Translations under genes and position numbers: made by a program | Notes under the pieces: model-generated | Told to the model about the DNA's origin: nothing | Seen by the model: only the letters and a program-made list of their open reading frames with translations | The model's database searches: none | Source: Cannabis sativa | Lineage: Eukaryota; Streptophyta; Magnoliopsida; Rosales; Cannabaceae | Direction of reading: 5' to 3' | Assembly: GCF_029168945.1 (NCBI RefSeq) | Contig: NC_083601.1 | Location: 14,598,160-14,662,159, forward strand | Length of the DNA stretch: 64,000 nucleotides | In this document: piece after piece, positions 1 through 12,230 of the stretch | How positions within the stretch are numbered: position 1 is the first letter of the stretch | How the letters are laid out: each line of letters starts with the position of its first letter

Positions 1-2482
1 GAAAATAAATATTTATGTATCATGATAAAAATGAACTTAGATATTTAATTTTTCAATTTAATTAAATGTATTAAATTCAAGAAATAAATAATTAAGTGTA
101 GAGAAAGCTTAATTATTCAAATCTAGTTTAATACTAGGAAAATATACTTAAATAAAATTGTACCAAAATTAATTATTTAAATAATTAATTTCACAATGTA
201 TAATATTTTCCTATTGAATATTAAAAATAATAAGTAGTCTAGAAATAACTATCTAGAAAATATCTTATTTGACTAAGTATCTTTTCAACAAAAATTTGAA
301 ATAATATCTAATTTAAGTTGCGAGAAAAAAAATCTAGAACTTAAATATTTTCAAATTTAGATTTAATTAAATATCAAAAATTAAGTTGTAACCACTTAAT
401 TTGAAAAATATTCCATTTTAAGTTTAAAACTAACTTAAAAAATATATTAAGAATCTTTAATAACTAATGTCTAGAATTCCTCAACTTAATTTTAAATTTA
501 AATAAAATATTCAAATTTAAGTTAGATGTGAAAAATCAGTTGATATAACTAATTTATAACTTAAATAGGAATATTTAATTAAATAAGCTCCAGAAAGAAT
601 CTAGTTAGTTAAAATTCTTTATTTAATTAAATACAAAAAAATACAAATAGTTTGTCTAGAAATAATATCTAAAACTAAAAGTGTTTTTCTTAAAATTAAC
701 TTTAAAATATTAAAATGAAAATAAATTTTCATATATTTTAAAAGTTAATTATGTTGCTAATTCAATTTTATTAGGTCAAACTAATATAATTAACCTAGCA
801 CAGTTATTCAAATCAGGCAAATGAGCCTTCACAATTGGGGTAGTTCATGTGAGGGGGAGTTGGGTTCAGTATGTCGTACCCACTTCTATTGGCTCCCAAC
901 TCTCACACAAGGCCCAAAAGAGAGGAATCTAACCTTAAAATAAATAACTGTTATTAATTGAATAGGTCCAATAACTAAATGGACCTTAAATAAAATCTAT
1001 CATGGTGTGACATTTTATTTAGCAACAACCTATATGCATCTATATAATAAAATAAACATATAGGCTCACACAGGCACACATTTGGATGGATCCTATCATG
1101 TTGCTAGGTCATACACAGATGAAAGAAGATTGTAAAATTTACCTGTTACAAATTATTTACTTGACCAAGGGAGCCATGAGTTAAAATCAAATCATTGGAT
1201 CTGTCAACAAGTTAACCATGGCTATTTGCAATCAAGCAATAATAGGTTTTAAAAATTTTACAAACAAGCTAAAACACATACTCATGCAACAAGGTTAGTT
1301 GGATAGTTGGATGTATGATTTATTTAATTTTAAATAATTAAATTTCGAAAAAATAATTAAATAAAAAAATAATTATTTTGAATTATAAAAAATAAAATAT
1401 TTATATACATATTTTCGAAATTAATAATAAATAAAATAATATTTAAAATTAAACCTACAATTTTGAAAAATTAGGTTTCTACTAACCTAAATATCATTTC
1501 AAAATTTGCTAACTACTTTTCAAAATTTAATGTTATTTTATAAATAAAAAATAAAAAATAAATAAATAAATATCTTTTTTAGATTTTATGATTTAATTTA
1601 AATAAATAAAATAACAAAATTTAAAAGTTAGCAAAATATCTTACATCTATTTAAAATATCATGATTATAGTTATCTTATTTTAAATTTAAATAATGTCAA
1701 ATTATTTAAAAAAAATATATTTAATTTAAAAAATTTAATATCTGACCTTAAATTTAAAAATAAGATAAGATATAATCAAATTTAAAAATAAGATAGATTA
1801 TTAAGCAAGAAGATAGATATTTACTATTTTCAAATTTAAATTACACTAATATCATGAATTAAATTAAAAAAAAATATTAATTAATTTAATTATGATATTT
1901 AGAATTGAAATAGAAATAGTAAATGTCTAAATACAAAACTACACAAAAAATCGGAAGTTAAATCCATGAAATAGCATGAAAAAACGAAGAAAAACGAGAA
2001 AAAAAAAAATGCGAGCTGTACGGACAGTACAACATACTATCCGTGCGCGCGTCTTGGGGTTGCCTGCCGAGAAAACTCGGTGCAGGGGGGTTTTTGCATG
2101 ATTTCTGTGCGCGGATGGGGTGGGTTCAGACAAGCAGCTCGGTCGAGTCGTGTCTGAAAGCGTGCTGTCCGAGGGTGTCTCCCTCGTCCGCGCGCGTAAA
2201 TGCATCACCCCTGATTGTTTTCGATTCTTCAAAAAATCATAACTAATTCAAATTAAATCTAAATTGAGTTCTGTAAAAAAGTAAATTGCTTAATTTTTTC
2301 CATACTATCCAATAAAAATAATTCCAGAAACAAAATTTTAATTATTTTTCACGAAAATTCACAAACATCAATCAATCATCATATAACACTCAATACAACA
2401 TGAAACCATCCAAATAACAAACAATCATTTTAAAGTCCAAATTTCTTGCAAGAAAATCAATTACCATGGCTCTGATACCAAT
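1..2482 (-). mobile_element. Internal (5' leader) region of a large Copia-like LTR element, minus strand
   Basis: This AT-rich stretch lies downstream, in element orientation, of the LTR at 2483-4367 and its primer-binding site, so it is the start of the element's internal region; the rest lies off the left edge. No long ORF is present. Positions 1 to about 2350 match 9150-11350 in reverse complement along their whole length, including GC-richer blocks at about 830-930 and 2040-2210. That shows it is a repeated element leader and not host sequence. A long non-coding leader suits a LARD-type or degenerate Copia element. The Copia assignment is an inference from the second copy, which runs into Copia integrase remnants. 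Confidence 0.75.
2467..2480 (-). other. Primer-binding site of the minus-strand LTR element
   Basis: On the minus strand this reads TGGTATCAGAGCCA, complementary to the 3' end of initiator methionine tRNA, the usual primer of plant Copia and Gypsy elements. It sits two bases inside the LTR end (CAACA), as expected for a 5' LTR/PBS junction. It fixes the element's orientation as minus. Confidence 0.85.
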
Positions 2483-4367
2483 TGTTGGAATTTATTTTAC
2501 CAGAATCTTAGATCTACTCACAAGTATGTTGTTTAACACCCTAAATATGAACTTTCTAAAATGATAAATAAACACATATAAAGTTAAGAAAACCTTACAT
2601 TGATGCAGCGGAATTAATGTCTCCTTCCACTCAGATCTCTAACCCTTTTATCCTTTCTGTCGCAGAGTATTATCAAGATCTGAGCCCGAATGTCCTTCTC
2701 TTTGTGTGTGATCCTTCACAGTCTTCCAATCTATGATTGAGTTACCACTTGCTGTGTGTGGACACTTACTCTATCACTAAGGTTCGAAATTTATGGAGAA
2801 GAAAAGAGAGAGAGTTGATTTCGGCTATAGAGAAAAAGGGAAGGCTCAGTTTTTTGAAGAGAAAATTTTTTGACAGAAAACTAATGAAAGTGTGTTATTT
2901 TGACTGAGCCATCACTTTCTATTTATAGGCAACTACTAGGTTTAGGTTAGGAATTATTTGGCATTAAAATAATGAAAATATCAATTTGAAAAACCACTTT
3001 AAGTAGCCGGCCATGGTGTGTGTAATGGGCCCCACTTGGTTTTGTAGTTTTCACAAATTTTATTTCTATTTTATCAAAAACGCCAATTTTCTAATTCTAA
3101 CCATTTAAATGCCAAAACTAATTATTTAATAACCAAAATAGACTATTAAATAATATTGTCATTTAATTTAATTATTAATTAGACATATAAAGTCTATTAA
3201 TAAATAAATAAACCTAGAATCTCTTTTCTTTACAATTTCGCCCCTGCTTAGTGAAAATTCACAAATCAGACATAGTCTAACTTTAGAATTATAATTGATT
3301 AATCACAAATCAATTATTGAGTCTTACAAGCAGTATATTCTCAACTAGAATGGGGACCATGGATCTATATGCTGAGCTTCCAATAAGTGAACCGAATTTA
3401 CTAAGTAAATTCCTACTTATTAATTCTTCGTTGAATCCACTCTTAGAACTTAGAATTGCACTCTCAGACTTATATAGAGCATATTATATGTTCCACGATA
3501 TAGATATGCTATCTCATTTAACCATTGTTATAATCTTATTGTGATCAAAGATCCCCTATATAGATGATTTACATCGAGATGGGATAATTTTACCGTTCTC
3601 ACCCCTCAATGTATTTTTCCTCTTAAAACACTTAGCTACCTGTAAATGATGTTTAGTGATCTAAGAATTAGTCACTTAAACAAGAGCTCGTCCATTTACT
3701 TCTATTTGCTAAGCTCGAAGGGAATCATCACTTAACTTCTATACACCAGTAGAAGCTATAGATTCCATATTTATGTTCAGCACTCCCACTCAATCATACT
3801 ATCATGTTCCCAAAATATACGTATCACCCTGACCCAAAAATAGGCTTAACTAATAAATCAAAGAACATGAATAGTACTCCTGAGTTGAGCCTAAGCATAT
3901 CAGGATTTAGATTCTTTTAATCTTAAGATCAACTACTGATATTGATTTGGAAAGATATAACGGTAAGTTTATAATATCTTATAAGTTGCAATATCGGTCC
4001 AGTCCAATGTATACTCCATACATTCGAAACTAGTATACTTTACTAATGTTCTGGAAAGAACATAACACTTACTCCAAGTGTAAGTACACATCATCGCTGA
4101 TTATCACATTAGTGTAAATCCAAAACACTGATGAAACAGGGACTTAGTCTTTTGATTCATATGATCACAATCACATTCCACTGTGTTGACGATACTGTAA
4201 TTGTGAATAAACATATGATCTGGATTTAACTGATTTTGTGTGTAAATGTAATAAACATATTAAACCATTAGCATGTAAAATTCATGCAAACATAAATCAC
4301 TTCATATTTCTTATATTTATAACTAATCAGATTGTAAAGGGTTTTATTTAGGGCACAAAACCCAACA
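2483..4367 (-). mobile_element. 1.9-kb LTR (5' LTR, minus strand), family A copy 1
   Basis: The segment is bounded by TGTTGG and CCAACA and is 1885 bp long. It is followed on its inner side by a PBS, so it is a 5' LTR. It is homologous in reverse complement to 20343-22237 and 56609-58491: shared blocks include the start near GGGTTTTATTTAGGGCAC (minus strand), the outer region with TGGGAACATGATAGTATGA (minus strand), and the TATA-like TATAAATAG on the minus strand at about 2919-2927, a likely transcription start for the element. The 3' partner LTR is outside the window, so a target-site duplication cannot be checked. Confidence 0.85.
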
Positions 4368-4389
4368 ACAATAACAAAGACAAATACAA

Positions 4390-5602
4390 TGAGGAGTGTG
4401 ATTTTTTCATTTAGAATAATAAAAAATGAAATAAAGAGATAAATGTGTTGACCACGAGGAAAAAAAGAATATTTGTATCATCAACAACATCTTGACTCAT
4501 CTAATCTAAAAAATGGTAAAATTGTTCATTTACTAGTAGGATCCATCTTTCCACAATTCAACATTGAAAAAGAAAATGAAAAACTAAAAAGTTGAAAAAA
4601 AAAATAAATAAAAATTACAAAATTTTTTTAAAGGAGTAAATAAGTTATTTTCATATTGTTGTGAAGCTTTGTTTGCGTTGTTTTTGCAACATTTCATGTT
4701 CAACTTGAAAATACTATGTTAAACTAAGTTATTTTTATGTTGTTGTAAAGTTCGTTATGAGTTGTTTACATCATACTATCATTTCAACATGTAAAATCTA
4801 ATGGAGGGCCTCCATGAACACCGACAAGAGAAGATGAGCAAATGGGAGATTTCCATGAACACTGACTTGCCCAAACATTTTAGGAACAAAATTGATCTTT
4901 CCTTTGCTTTAATTATTTTATTCATCAATTGTTGTTGTTTTGTTGATTCACATATATTTTTTAGTGTTTTCCAATAATTTTATGAAAAATCTTGAAAGAA
5001 AACCACTAAATTGAATTTTAGAGTAGTATAATGAGAACAATGAGTGTGATAAAATTTTAATATATTACTATGTTGTTTTCACGTTGTTATCATGTTTCGT
5101 TTACGTTGTTCTCTACATTTATGAAATAAAAAGATGCTCAGGCAACCAAATCACAACACAAAATCAAGGAATGTCATATTTTCATATGAGTAATAAAAAA
5201 TAGATTAAAGAGACGAGTGTGTTGGCCAAGAGAATAATAAAGAGAGAGAGAGAGAAAGAACATTGTGTCGCCAACAATATCTTGACTCATCCCATCTAAA
5301 TTTAAAAAGAATAAGTTATTTTTAAGCAGTATGATCAATATTTTCATAATTTTTAACGTTAAAAAGGGAAACAAAAAATCGAAATAGTTGAAAAGTCAAC
5401 AAAAACAAAATCTATTAAATGTTTAAAAAGAATAAATAAGTTGTTTTTATGTTGTTATGAAGCTTCTTTTTCGGTTGTTTTTGCAATATTTTAAGGTCAA
5501 CTTAAAAATATTATATCAAAACAAAATATTTTCATGTTATTGTAAAGTTTGTTATGAGTTTTTTATATACTACACTATATGTTCAACATATAAAAAATTT
5601 AG
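4390..5602. repeat. Diverged direct duplication, about 410-435 bp twice
   Basis: Positions 4390-4802 and 5166-5602 are diverged direct copies offset by about 780-800 bp. Both run through the same order of landmarks: AATAATAAAAAATgaAATAAAGAG-like, a GTGTGTTGgCC-like block, ATCTTGACTCATC, a TTGTtgTGAAGCTT-like block, and GTTATGAGTTtTTTA-like sequence. The 365 bp between them is rich in GTTGTTTTCACGTTGTT-like motifs that recur to about 6010. No coding capacity is visible. It is probably an old transposon-derived spacer. Confidence 0.55.
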
Positions 5603-6640
5603 AATATTACATCTTAAAATTAAATCTCATCTCATCTTTTACATTTAAAATTGGTATAGAGACACGAGAAATAATATGATTACAAAAATTATATTGATTT
5701 TGAATCAAGAGTTTGAATCAAGAGGGCATTGATAGGAAAAACTTTGTAAATATAAAGAAAATTTATTTATATTGATACAACCACTAAATTATAATCATGC
5801 ATCAATATACATACAACTACACTATTAAGTAAGAAAATGCTACTGGCTACTGAATATCGATGATGACACTAATGTCTCATGTTATGAATACAATTGAAAA
5901 TAAATATTTAATAATAACATTTTGTGTTGTTTTGCAGTTGTTGTAAAGTTGCAAAGATGTTGTTTGTTTCCTTTACTTTTAAAACATGTTGTATTTATGT
6001 TGTTTTTACGTTGAATTTTAATTTTTGAAATTTAAAAGTTTCTTAATTTTTATCAATACTTGATGCAAAAATTAAAATATAATAAAATTGCTGCTCAATT
6101 GACTAAAATATAAACAAATTATATATAATGTTCAATATCTTATACAAGATTTATGTGTTGTTAACTAAATAAAAGTTTAACAAAATATAAAAGTAACGTT
6201 TTTCAATTGTTGCTCTTCAGCGTATAAAATCAAAACCAAACTGACTATTCAATCATTAATCCTTGTACATTAGCTTCACCATTCTTTAGAAACTTGAGAC
6301 ATTTTCTTATACACTTTTAATGTACTTGACTTGCTTCATTCTACCGAAAGAATAGAAATGACCAAAAAGTATTCCAATGAGCTTTAAAGTTCATTAGCAA
6401 TAGGAATCAATTTTTTATATTTAGCTGCAGCAAACACAATACCACAAAAAAATAATAGCATTTATAAACAACTAATAAAAAACGATATATCAACATAATG
6501 ATTAAAAATATGTACATAAAACTCACTAATAGTTATGGACTTAGAGCAACCAAAATAACACCATAACAACAATACTAAAAGCTCAATTCAACAAGAAAAA
6601 AATACTATTATAGATGTCCTCTTTCATTAGACTAATGAAA
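5603..6640. other. AT-rich spacer without recognisable gene
   Basis: No long ORF, TIR, LTR or splice-like chain was seen. Short GTTGT-rich motifs around 5920-6010 resemble those in the preceding duplication. Treated as decayed repeat DNA. Confidence 0.4.
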
Positions 6641-6645
6641 ACCCA

Positions 6646-6951
6646 ACTCTTTTGGATATTTCATCAAATATATAGTATGCGTGTCTTTATATACATATAT
6701 AATATCTTTATTTATATACATATACACACACAAAAGATTCAAACTCCCAATATAATATATGTGTAGAACAGAGTTTACAACCATTCATTAATTTATATAA
6801 TAAAAGTTTAACTCTCTTAGACATTTTATCAAATAGATGGCAGATGTATAAATTTGTTATATATATACATATACAAAAAAAAAAATCTAAACTCCCACAA
6901 TAATATATGTATAAATAGAATTTGAAACGATTCACTAATTTACACAAAACA
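6646..6951. repeat. Tandem duplication, about 165-bp period, two copies
   Basis: Copy 1 (about 6646-6798) and copy 2 (about 6811-6951) share the same order of elements: a CTCTT..GA.ATTT.ATCAAATA block, a (TA)-rich ATATACATATACA block, TC(T/A)AAACTCCCA.AATA, and a TTCA.TAATTTA. end. The offset is about 165 bp. The repeat is non-coding; the small minus-strand ORF across it is low-complexity and not credible. Confidence 0.6.
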
Positions 6952-8768
6952 AACAACAATAACATCTAAATCTAAGCATCTATTTCCAAAAATCAAACAA
7001 ATAAAAGAAAAGAAAATGAATAGTAAATTACATGGAGATGGAGAGTGAGTGGTTGGAGATGGGCCTTGAGCAACAGTGGAGGGCATAGATGAGTTTTGCT
7101 TGAGGCGCAGTATTGCGATTGAGGAACAAAAGTTTGGAGATAGGCTCGTGAGGATGAGGAGAAGAGAGAAAGAGAGCTAGAAAATTATGTGTAAACCGTA
7201 TAAATGTAATTTCATAACTTATAAAATGTATAATTGAAAGCAAAAAGTATAATAAATGGGAAAAAAAACAGAAAAATACAAAAAAGGAAAAAAAATTACA
7301 AAAAATACTATGGGCCGGCCCATTAAACATTTATACAGTCCACATACAAATATTTACAAAAATACCACATGCACTAAGCCTTCAGCTGTACAGAGCGAAC
7401 GTTGAAGGTGAACATGCCTCGATCGTTTCAAAACCGCAAAACAACCAAAATAAAACCAAAACGAGAAAAATACAACCATTAATTCTGGCGAAATCAACTG
7501 GAAAAGAAGACTTGCAATGATCTAAACAGAAAATGACGAAAAAAAAATCAGAAAAACTGTGAAGAAACTGAAATTACACATTTGTTTTCTGTTTTATTCG
7601 ATCAAAACAACTCCCCCTAATATCGAAATCCAAATTCATGAAATGTAGATCTGTAACAAACAGATCTGGAGCTCCCATGCACTGAATCCAAAACAATATG
7701 TTGTGAATTTTTTTTTTTTGTAAAAAATCTCATGAATAATAGATCTACGTTATATACAGTTGTATTTTGATTGATTACTGGTTTCCAATATGGAATATAT
7801 TTTTTTAAAACACAATAAGAAGAGCAAATTCTAATTAAGGTACAACCAGTTACGTATAAGTCTGCTTATTTTTTGTTTTGGTTGCCTTATAGTTGCATTA
7901 TCGTTTTATGATAGTTTATATATTATGCAGGAATTTAATTTGACGAGAACTCAGAAATAGTAGTTATACATAGTAAATTTTTTGCAAATAGTCGCATATT
8001 AGTTTTATAATGAAATAACATATGCAAGTAGAAAAACTATAATAAAACTAGAAAACAACTGTATACAAACTAAAATATAGGAAAAACTCTTTGAACATCA
8101 ACATCCATGATAAATCTCATTGTTACCCATTGATGATATAAAAATGGACAGAAAACAACTAGACAAAAAACATATTAAAAAAAATACATACAGAAGGTGT
8201 TTACACTATTAAAAAACTATGAAAAAACTATTACAAAATGAGAAATAATCAAATGAAGAAACTGAAATGAAAAATAATAAAACATCTCGAAAAAAAAAAC
8301 AGAAAAAAAAACAAAATAAAACAGAAATTAAGACTAAACAAACGAAAATGAAAAACTCATAAAAAGAACAAATAAATTAAACTAAAAAAATAGAAGCCCT
8401 AAAAAACCAAACAAACTAAAAGAAATGTTAAAATGAAAAACCTAAAATATTAAAATCGATAAACACAAAACACACTAATGTCAAATACGAAAAAAAATTT
8501 CAAAAAGGGGGGAAACGAAAAAGAAAACGAAAATAAACATGAGATCGAAGACCAGCTCCATCTTAATCATTTTTTGAGCATTATCTTGATGAATTTTTTC
8601 CTGGGCACCAACCTTTGATTTTTTTTAGGAGGAGCTCGCTCACGTTTCGACAATTGAGAAGCAAAATCGGAGTCATCGTCTTATTCCTATTAGCTACAGA
8701 TTTCAACCCCATTTTAGAACTTTTCTTTGGCAAAGGGGGAGGAGAAGAGTTCAGCTATGAAGGTTTTA

Positions 8769-8804
<36 letters not shown>

Positions 8805-9149
8805 TGAAAAGAAATTGAAAATAATAATAAAAAAAAAAAAAGATAAGTGAATGATGTAAGGTGTGATTGATATAAGTCATCAATCAATGACGTGTGTGGC
8901 TGCATGCATGGAATTAATGTGTAAGTGGTATAATTGTAATAAAAGAAAGAGGAAAGGTAAAAATGATAATGTAAGCGTGTAGAGGTTTTTTTGTAATAAA
9001 TTGTGTAAATTGGATTTTTGATGTAAAAATTTCAAAGAAAAAACTGCTATATAACAGTAAAAATGTAAAAAATAAATGAAATTTGTTATTTTGTGTAAAT
9101 TTCCCTATTTGATGATAGTTTAGAAATCGCAATATATATTACTAAAATA
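6952..9149. other. A-rich spacer, possible non-autonomous Mutator-like element remnant
   Basis: The region is strongly A-biased on the plus strand (many AAAACAAAA-type runs) and has no credible gene. The sequence at 9020-9103, read on the minus strand, begins GGGAAATTTACACAAAATAA, which resembles the outer end of many plant Mutator-like elements. No matching inverted end or target duplication was found on the left (7258 begins GGGAAAAAAAACAG, a weak candidate only). A palindromic GGGCCGGCCC occurs at about 7313. Confidence 0.3.
8777..8803. repeat. Poly(A) tract
   Basis: An uninterrupted run of about 27 A, followed at about 8830 by a second shorter A run. It may mark the 3' end of an old retrotransposed sequence, but no flanking target duplication was identified. 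Confidence 0.7.
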
Positions 9150-12100
9150 TTTTTTATTTTGATCTGGAATTATTTTTTCTGGAAAGTAGACGAAAAATTA
9201 ATAAATTTAGGCTTTTACAGAACCTAATTTGGATTTTTTATGAATTAGTTATGATTTTTTGAATTTGAACGAAAATATCGGGATTTGAATGTCACTCGCG
9301 CGCACGAGCCTTGGATCTGCTCGGACACGCTGCTGTCTAAAGGGTAGCTCGCACCCAAGATCCTCGGTCAAATGAGGCTGCTTGCAGCCTCGTTCCTCGG
9401 CCATACTCCCCATTCCGCGCGCGTAGGGGTATGCAATGCATACCCCTGTGCCTCAAACTTGTTTTCGTCATAACTTTTGATTCAAAAATCGTTTTTCATT
9501 GAAACAAAAGCCAAATTTTGGTAGAATTTTGTGTAGAATCTAAATTTTCAATTAAAAATCTAATTTTCAAAAGAAAATTAATTTTTATTAATTTTTTAAT
9601 TAATTAAAATTAGTTTATGATATTAGTAGGCTTTGAATTTTGAAAATTTGATTTCTCACAAAGGAGCCTTATGGTTATTTTTGAAATTTTAGATTATTTT
9701 ATTTATTTTAATTATAAGATCAGATATTATTTTAAATTTTAAATGATCTTACTTTGATATTAAAATATTATCTTTTAAAAATAATCTTGTACTAATTTCA
9801 AAATTTGCTAACCATATCATATCTTTTTCAAATTTGTTATTTTCAAAATATATTTTATTAATTAAAATTATAAGATTAGGAATATGTTAGGTTTAACATT
9901 TTATCTTATTAGACACTTTTTATTAAAATTATATTTTGGCAAAAATAACATGAAGATTTGAAAAATTGGTTAATTTAGTTTGAATAGATATTTTAGGGTT
10001 TCAAACCATAAATTTTTCAAACTTATTATTTTATTTTTTAAAATATTCTAACCATATAAAATATCTTATTTTTCAATTAGTTTATTTATGTAATATTTAA
10101 ATTTATTAAATTATAAGACTCAGAATATAATAAAATATCTAAATTTAAAATTCAAGATATTATATTATTTTATCTTATTAGAAATTTTAAATAAATTTCA
10201 ATTTTGAATAAACTTGATACTTGAAAAATTGGTTAGATATTTTTTATTTTTTGTTAGAATTTAAGAAATTTAGGAGTTTGTTGAATTTTGAATTTTTTTT
10301 TTCAAATATTCTCTAACAACATAAATTTGAATTCTAGTTAAGATATTTATTTTAAAATTTAATTTTATTTTAAATTTTAAAATTGAGATATTTTAGCTTA
10401 CTTTCCAGATATTCCAGATCAGTTATTATTGTTTGTATTGTTTGATTATATTATGATGTATTCAAAAAAAATTTACAAACCTATTATTTATTTGATCTAA
10501 ATTGCTATGATTAACTTATTGACAGATCCAATGATCTGATTTTAATCATAGTTCAATTATCAATAGATCTTATAAATAATTTGTAACAGGTAAATTTTGC
10601 AATTTCTTTCATCTGTGTAAACCTAGTAACATGATAGGGCCCATCCAAATCTTTTGACATGTGTGAGCCTATATGTTTGCTATTGGGCTTAGATGCATAT
10701 AGGAAGCCCATTTAAGTTTTACTAAGTAAATGGACTAGGTTGCTAAAATAAATTTTGACATAAGTAAATTTATTTAGGCCCAATTAGATTTGGGCTTATT
10801 CAATGAATAACAATTGTTTATTTAAAGGTTAAATTCCTCTCTTTTGGGCCTTGTGTGAGAGTTGGGGGCCAATAGAAGTGGGTACGACATACTGAACCCA
10901 ACTCCCCCTCACATGAACTACCCCAATTGTGAAGGCCCATTTGCCTTATTTAAATAATTGTATTAGGTTAATTATATTAGTCTAACCTTTAGCAACATAA
11001 TTAACTTTTAAAATATATGAAATTTATTTTTTCATTTAATATTTTAAAGTTAATTTTTTAGAAAAACACTTAGTAAATAAAACTATTCTAGATAGTTATT
11101 TCTAGAACTAGTTATTTTTTCTAATATTTAATTAGGAAAATATTATAGATTGTGAAATTAATTGTTTAATAATTAATTTTGGTACAATCTAATTTAAAGT
11201 ATATTTTTCATAGTATTAAACTAGAATTAATAATTAAGTCTCCTCTATACTTAATTATTTATTTATTGAATTTAATACATTTAATTAAATTGAAAATTTA
11301 AATATTTAAGTTGATTTTCATCATGATACTTAAATATTATTATTTTCATGTTATTTAATTAAAATTGAAAATTATTTTAAGTTTGAAATCTTATTTCATA
11401 TGACTTAAATTTGAATAATTTTCAAAATATATTTTATTTTATTTTATTAATCTTTTTCCACAATTTCGAAATTGCATTTCTTAAATGCATTAATTTCGAA
11501 TTTTATTTGAAAAATAGATTAAAGTTGTAAATTATTTATTTTAATTTTGGACCAACTTAAATCAATAATTTTTTTATTTAATGATTAATTAAAATAAATG
11601 AAGTAAAATATATTTAATTAGAAAATGAATTAATTAGTCAATGAAAGTCTAGATAGATATTATCTGTTTTGCTTGAAGTATTTTTCTAATATATTTAATT
11701 AAATAGAAAATTAATATTTAAGTTGATTTTCATCATGATACTTAAATATTTGAAATTTTTCTTATATATTTAATTAAATAGGAAAATTATATTTTTTGTT
11801 GTAAATTAATTCTATTAATTAATTTTGGGCCAACATTAAATTAGAATAATTTTTTCCAGGATTTATTTTTATTTTATTTTAACAAGTAATTTCGAAAATT
11901 GTATTCTTAAATACTTTAATTTTTTGAAATGCAATATATATTTATAGAAAATTAAATTTGAGTTGTAAATTAATTTAAATTAATTTTGTAACAACTTAAA
12001 TTGAATATTTTTCTAAATATTTAGTGGAAATTATTACTAAGATGGAAATAATTCATCTTATTTTCATATCCATCTAAGTATAATTTATAAATATTAAATT

Positions 12101-12230
12101 AAAATTTATATTTAGAATTTTTCATTCTAAATTGGAAATTTTAATTAAATAAATATATATTTAAAATAAATTGATTAAAATAAATATTAGAAGAAAATAC
12201 ATCTTTTTTTAAAAAAAAAAAAAATAATGA
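9150..12230 (+). mobile_element. Second copy of family-A internal leader region, plus strand, 5'-truncated
   Basis: This stretch is the inverted counterpart of 1-2350: 9150 corresponds to about 2350 and 11350 to position 1, and the copy then continues beyond what the first one shows. The best-conserved parts are the GC-richer block at about 9290-9440 and the block at about 10830-10940 (GTGGGTACGACATACTGAAC and neighbours). No LTR or PBS precedes it, so the left end has been lost. Its right end runs directly into Copia-type coding remnants, linking this leader to an originally autonomous Copia element. Confidence 0.7.

Noticed and set aside
7258..9103. Complete Mutator-like element with ends at GGGAAA and TTTCCC
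   Set aside because: The two ends are not inverted copies beyond a few bases and the flanking 9-mers differ; only the right end resembles a Mutator terminus.
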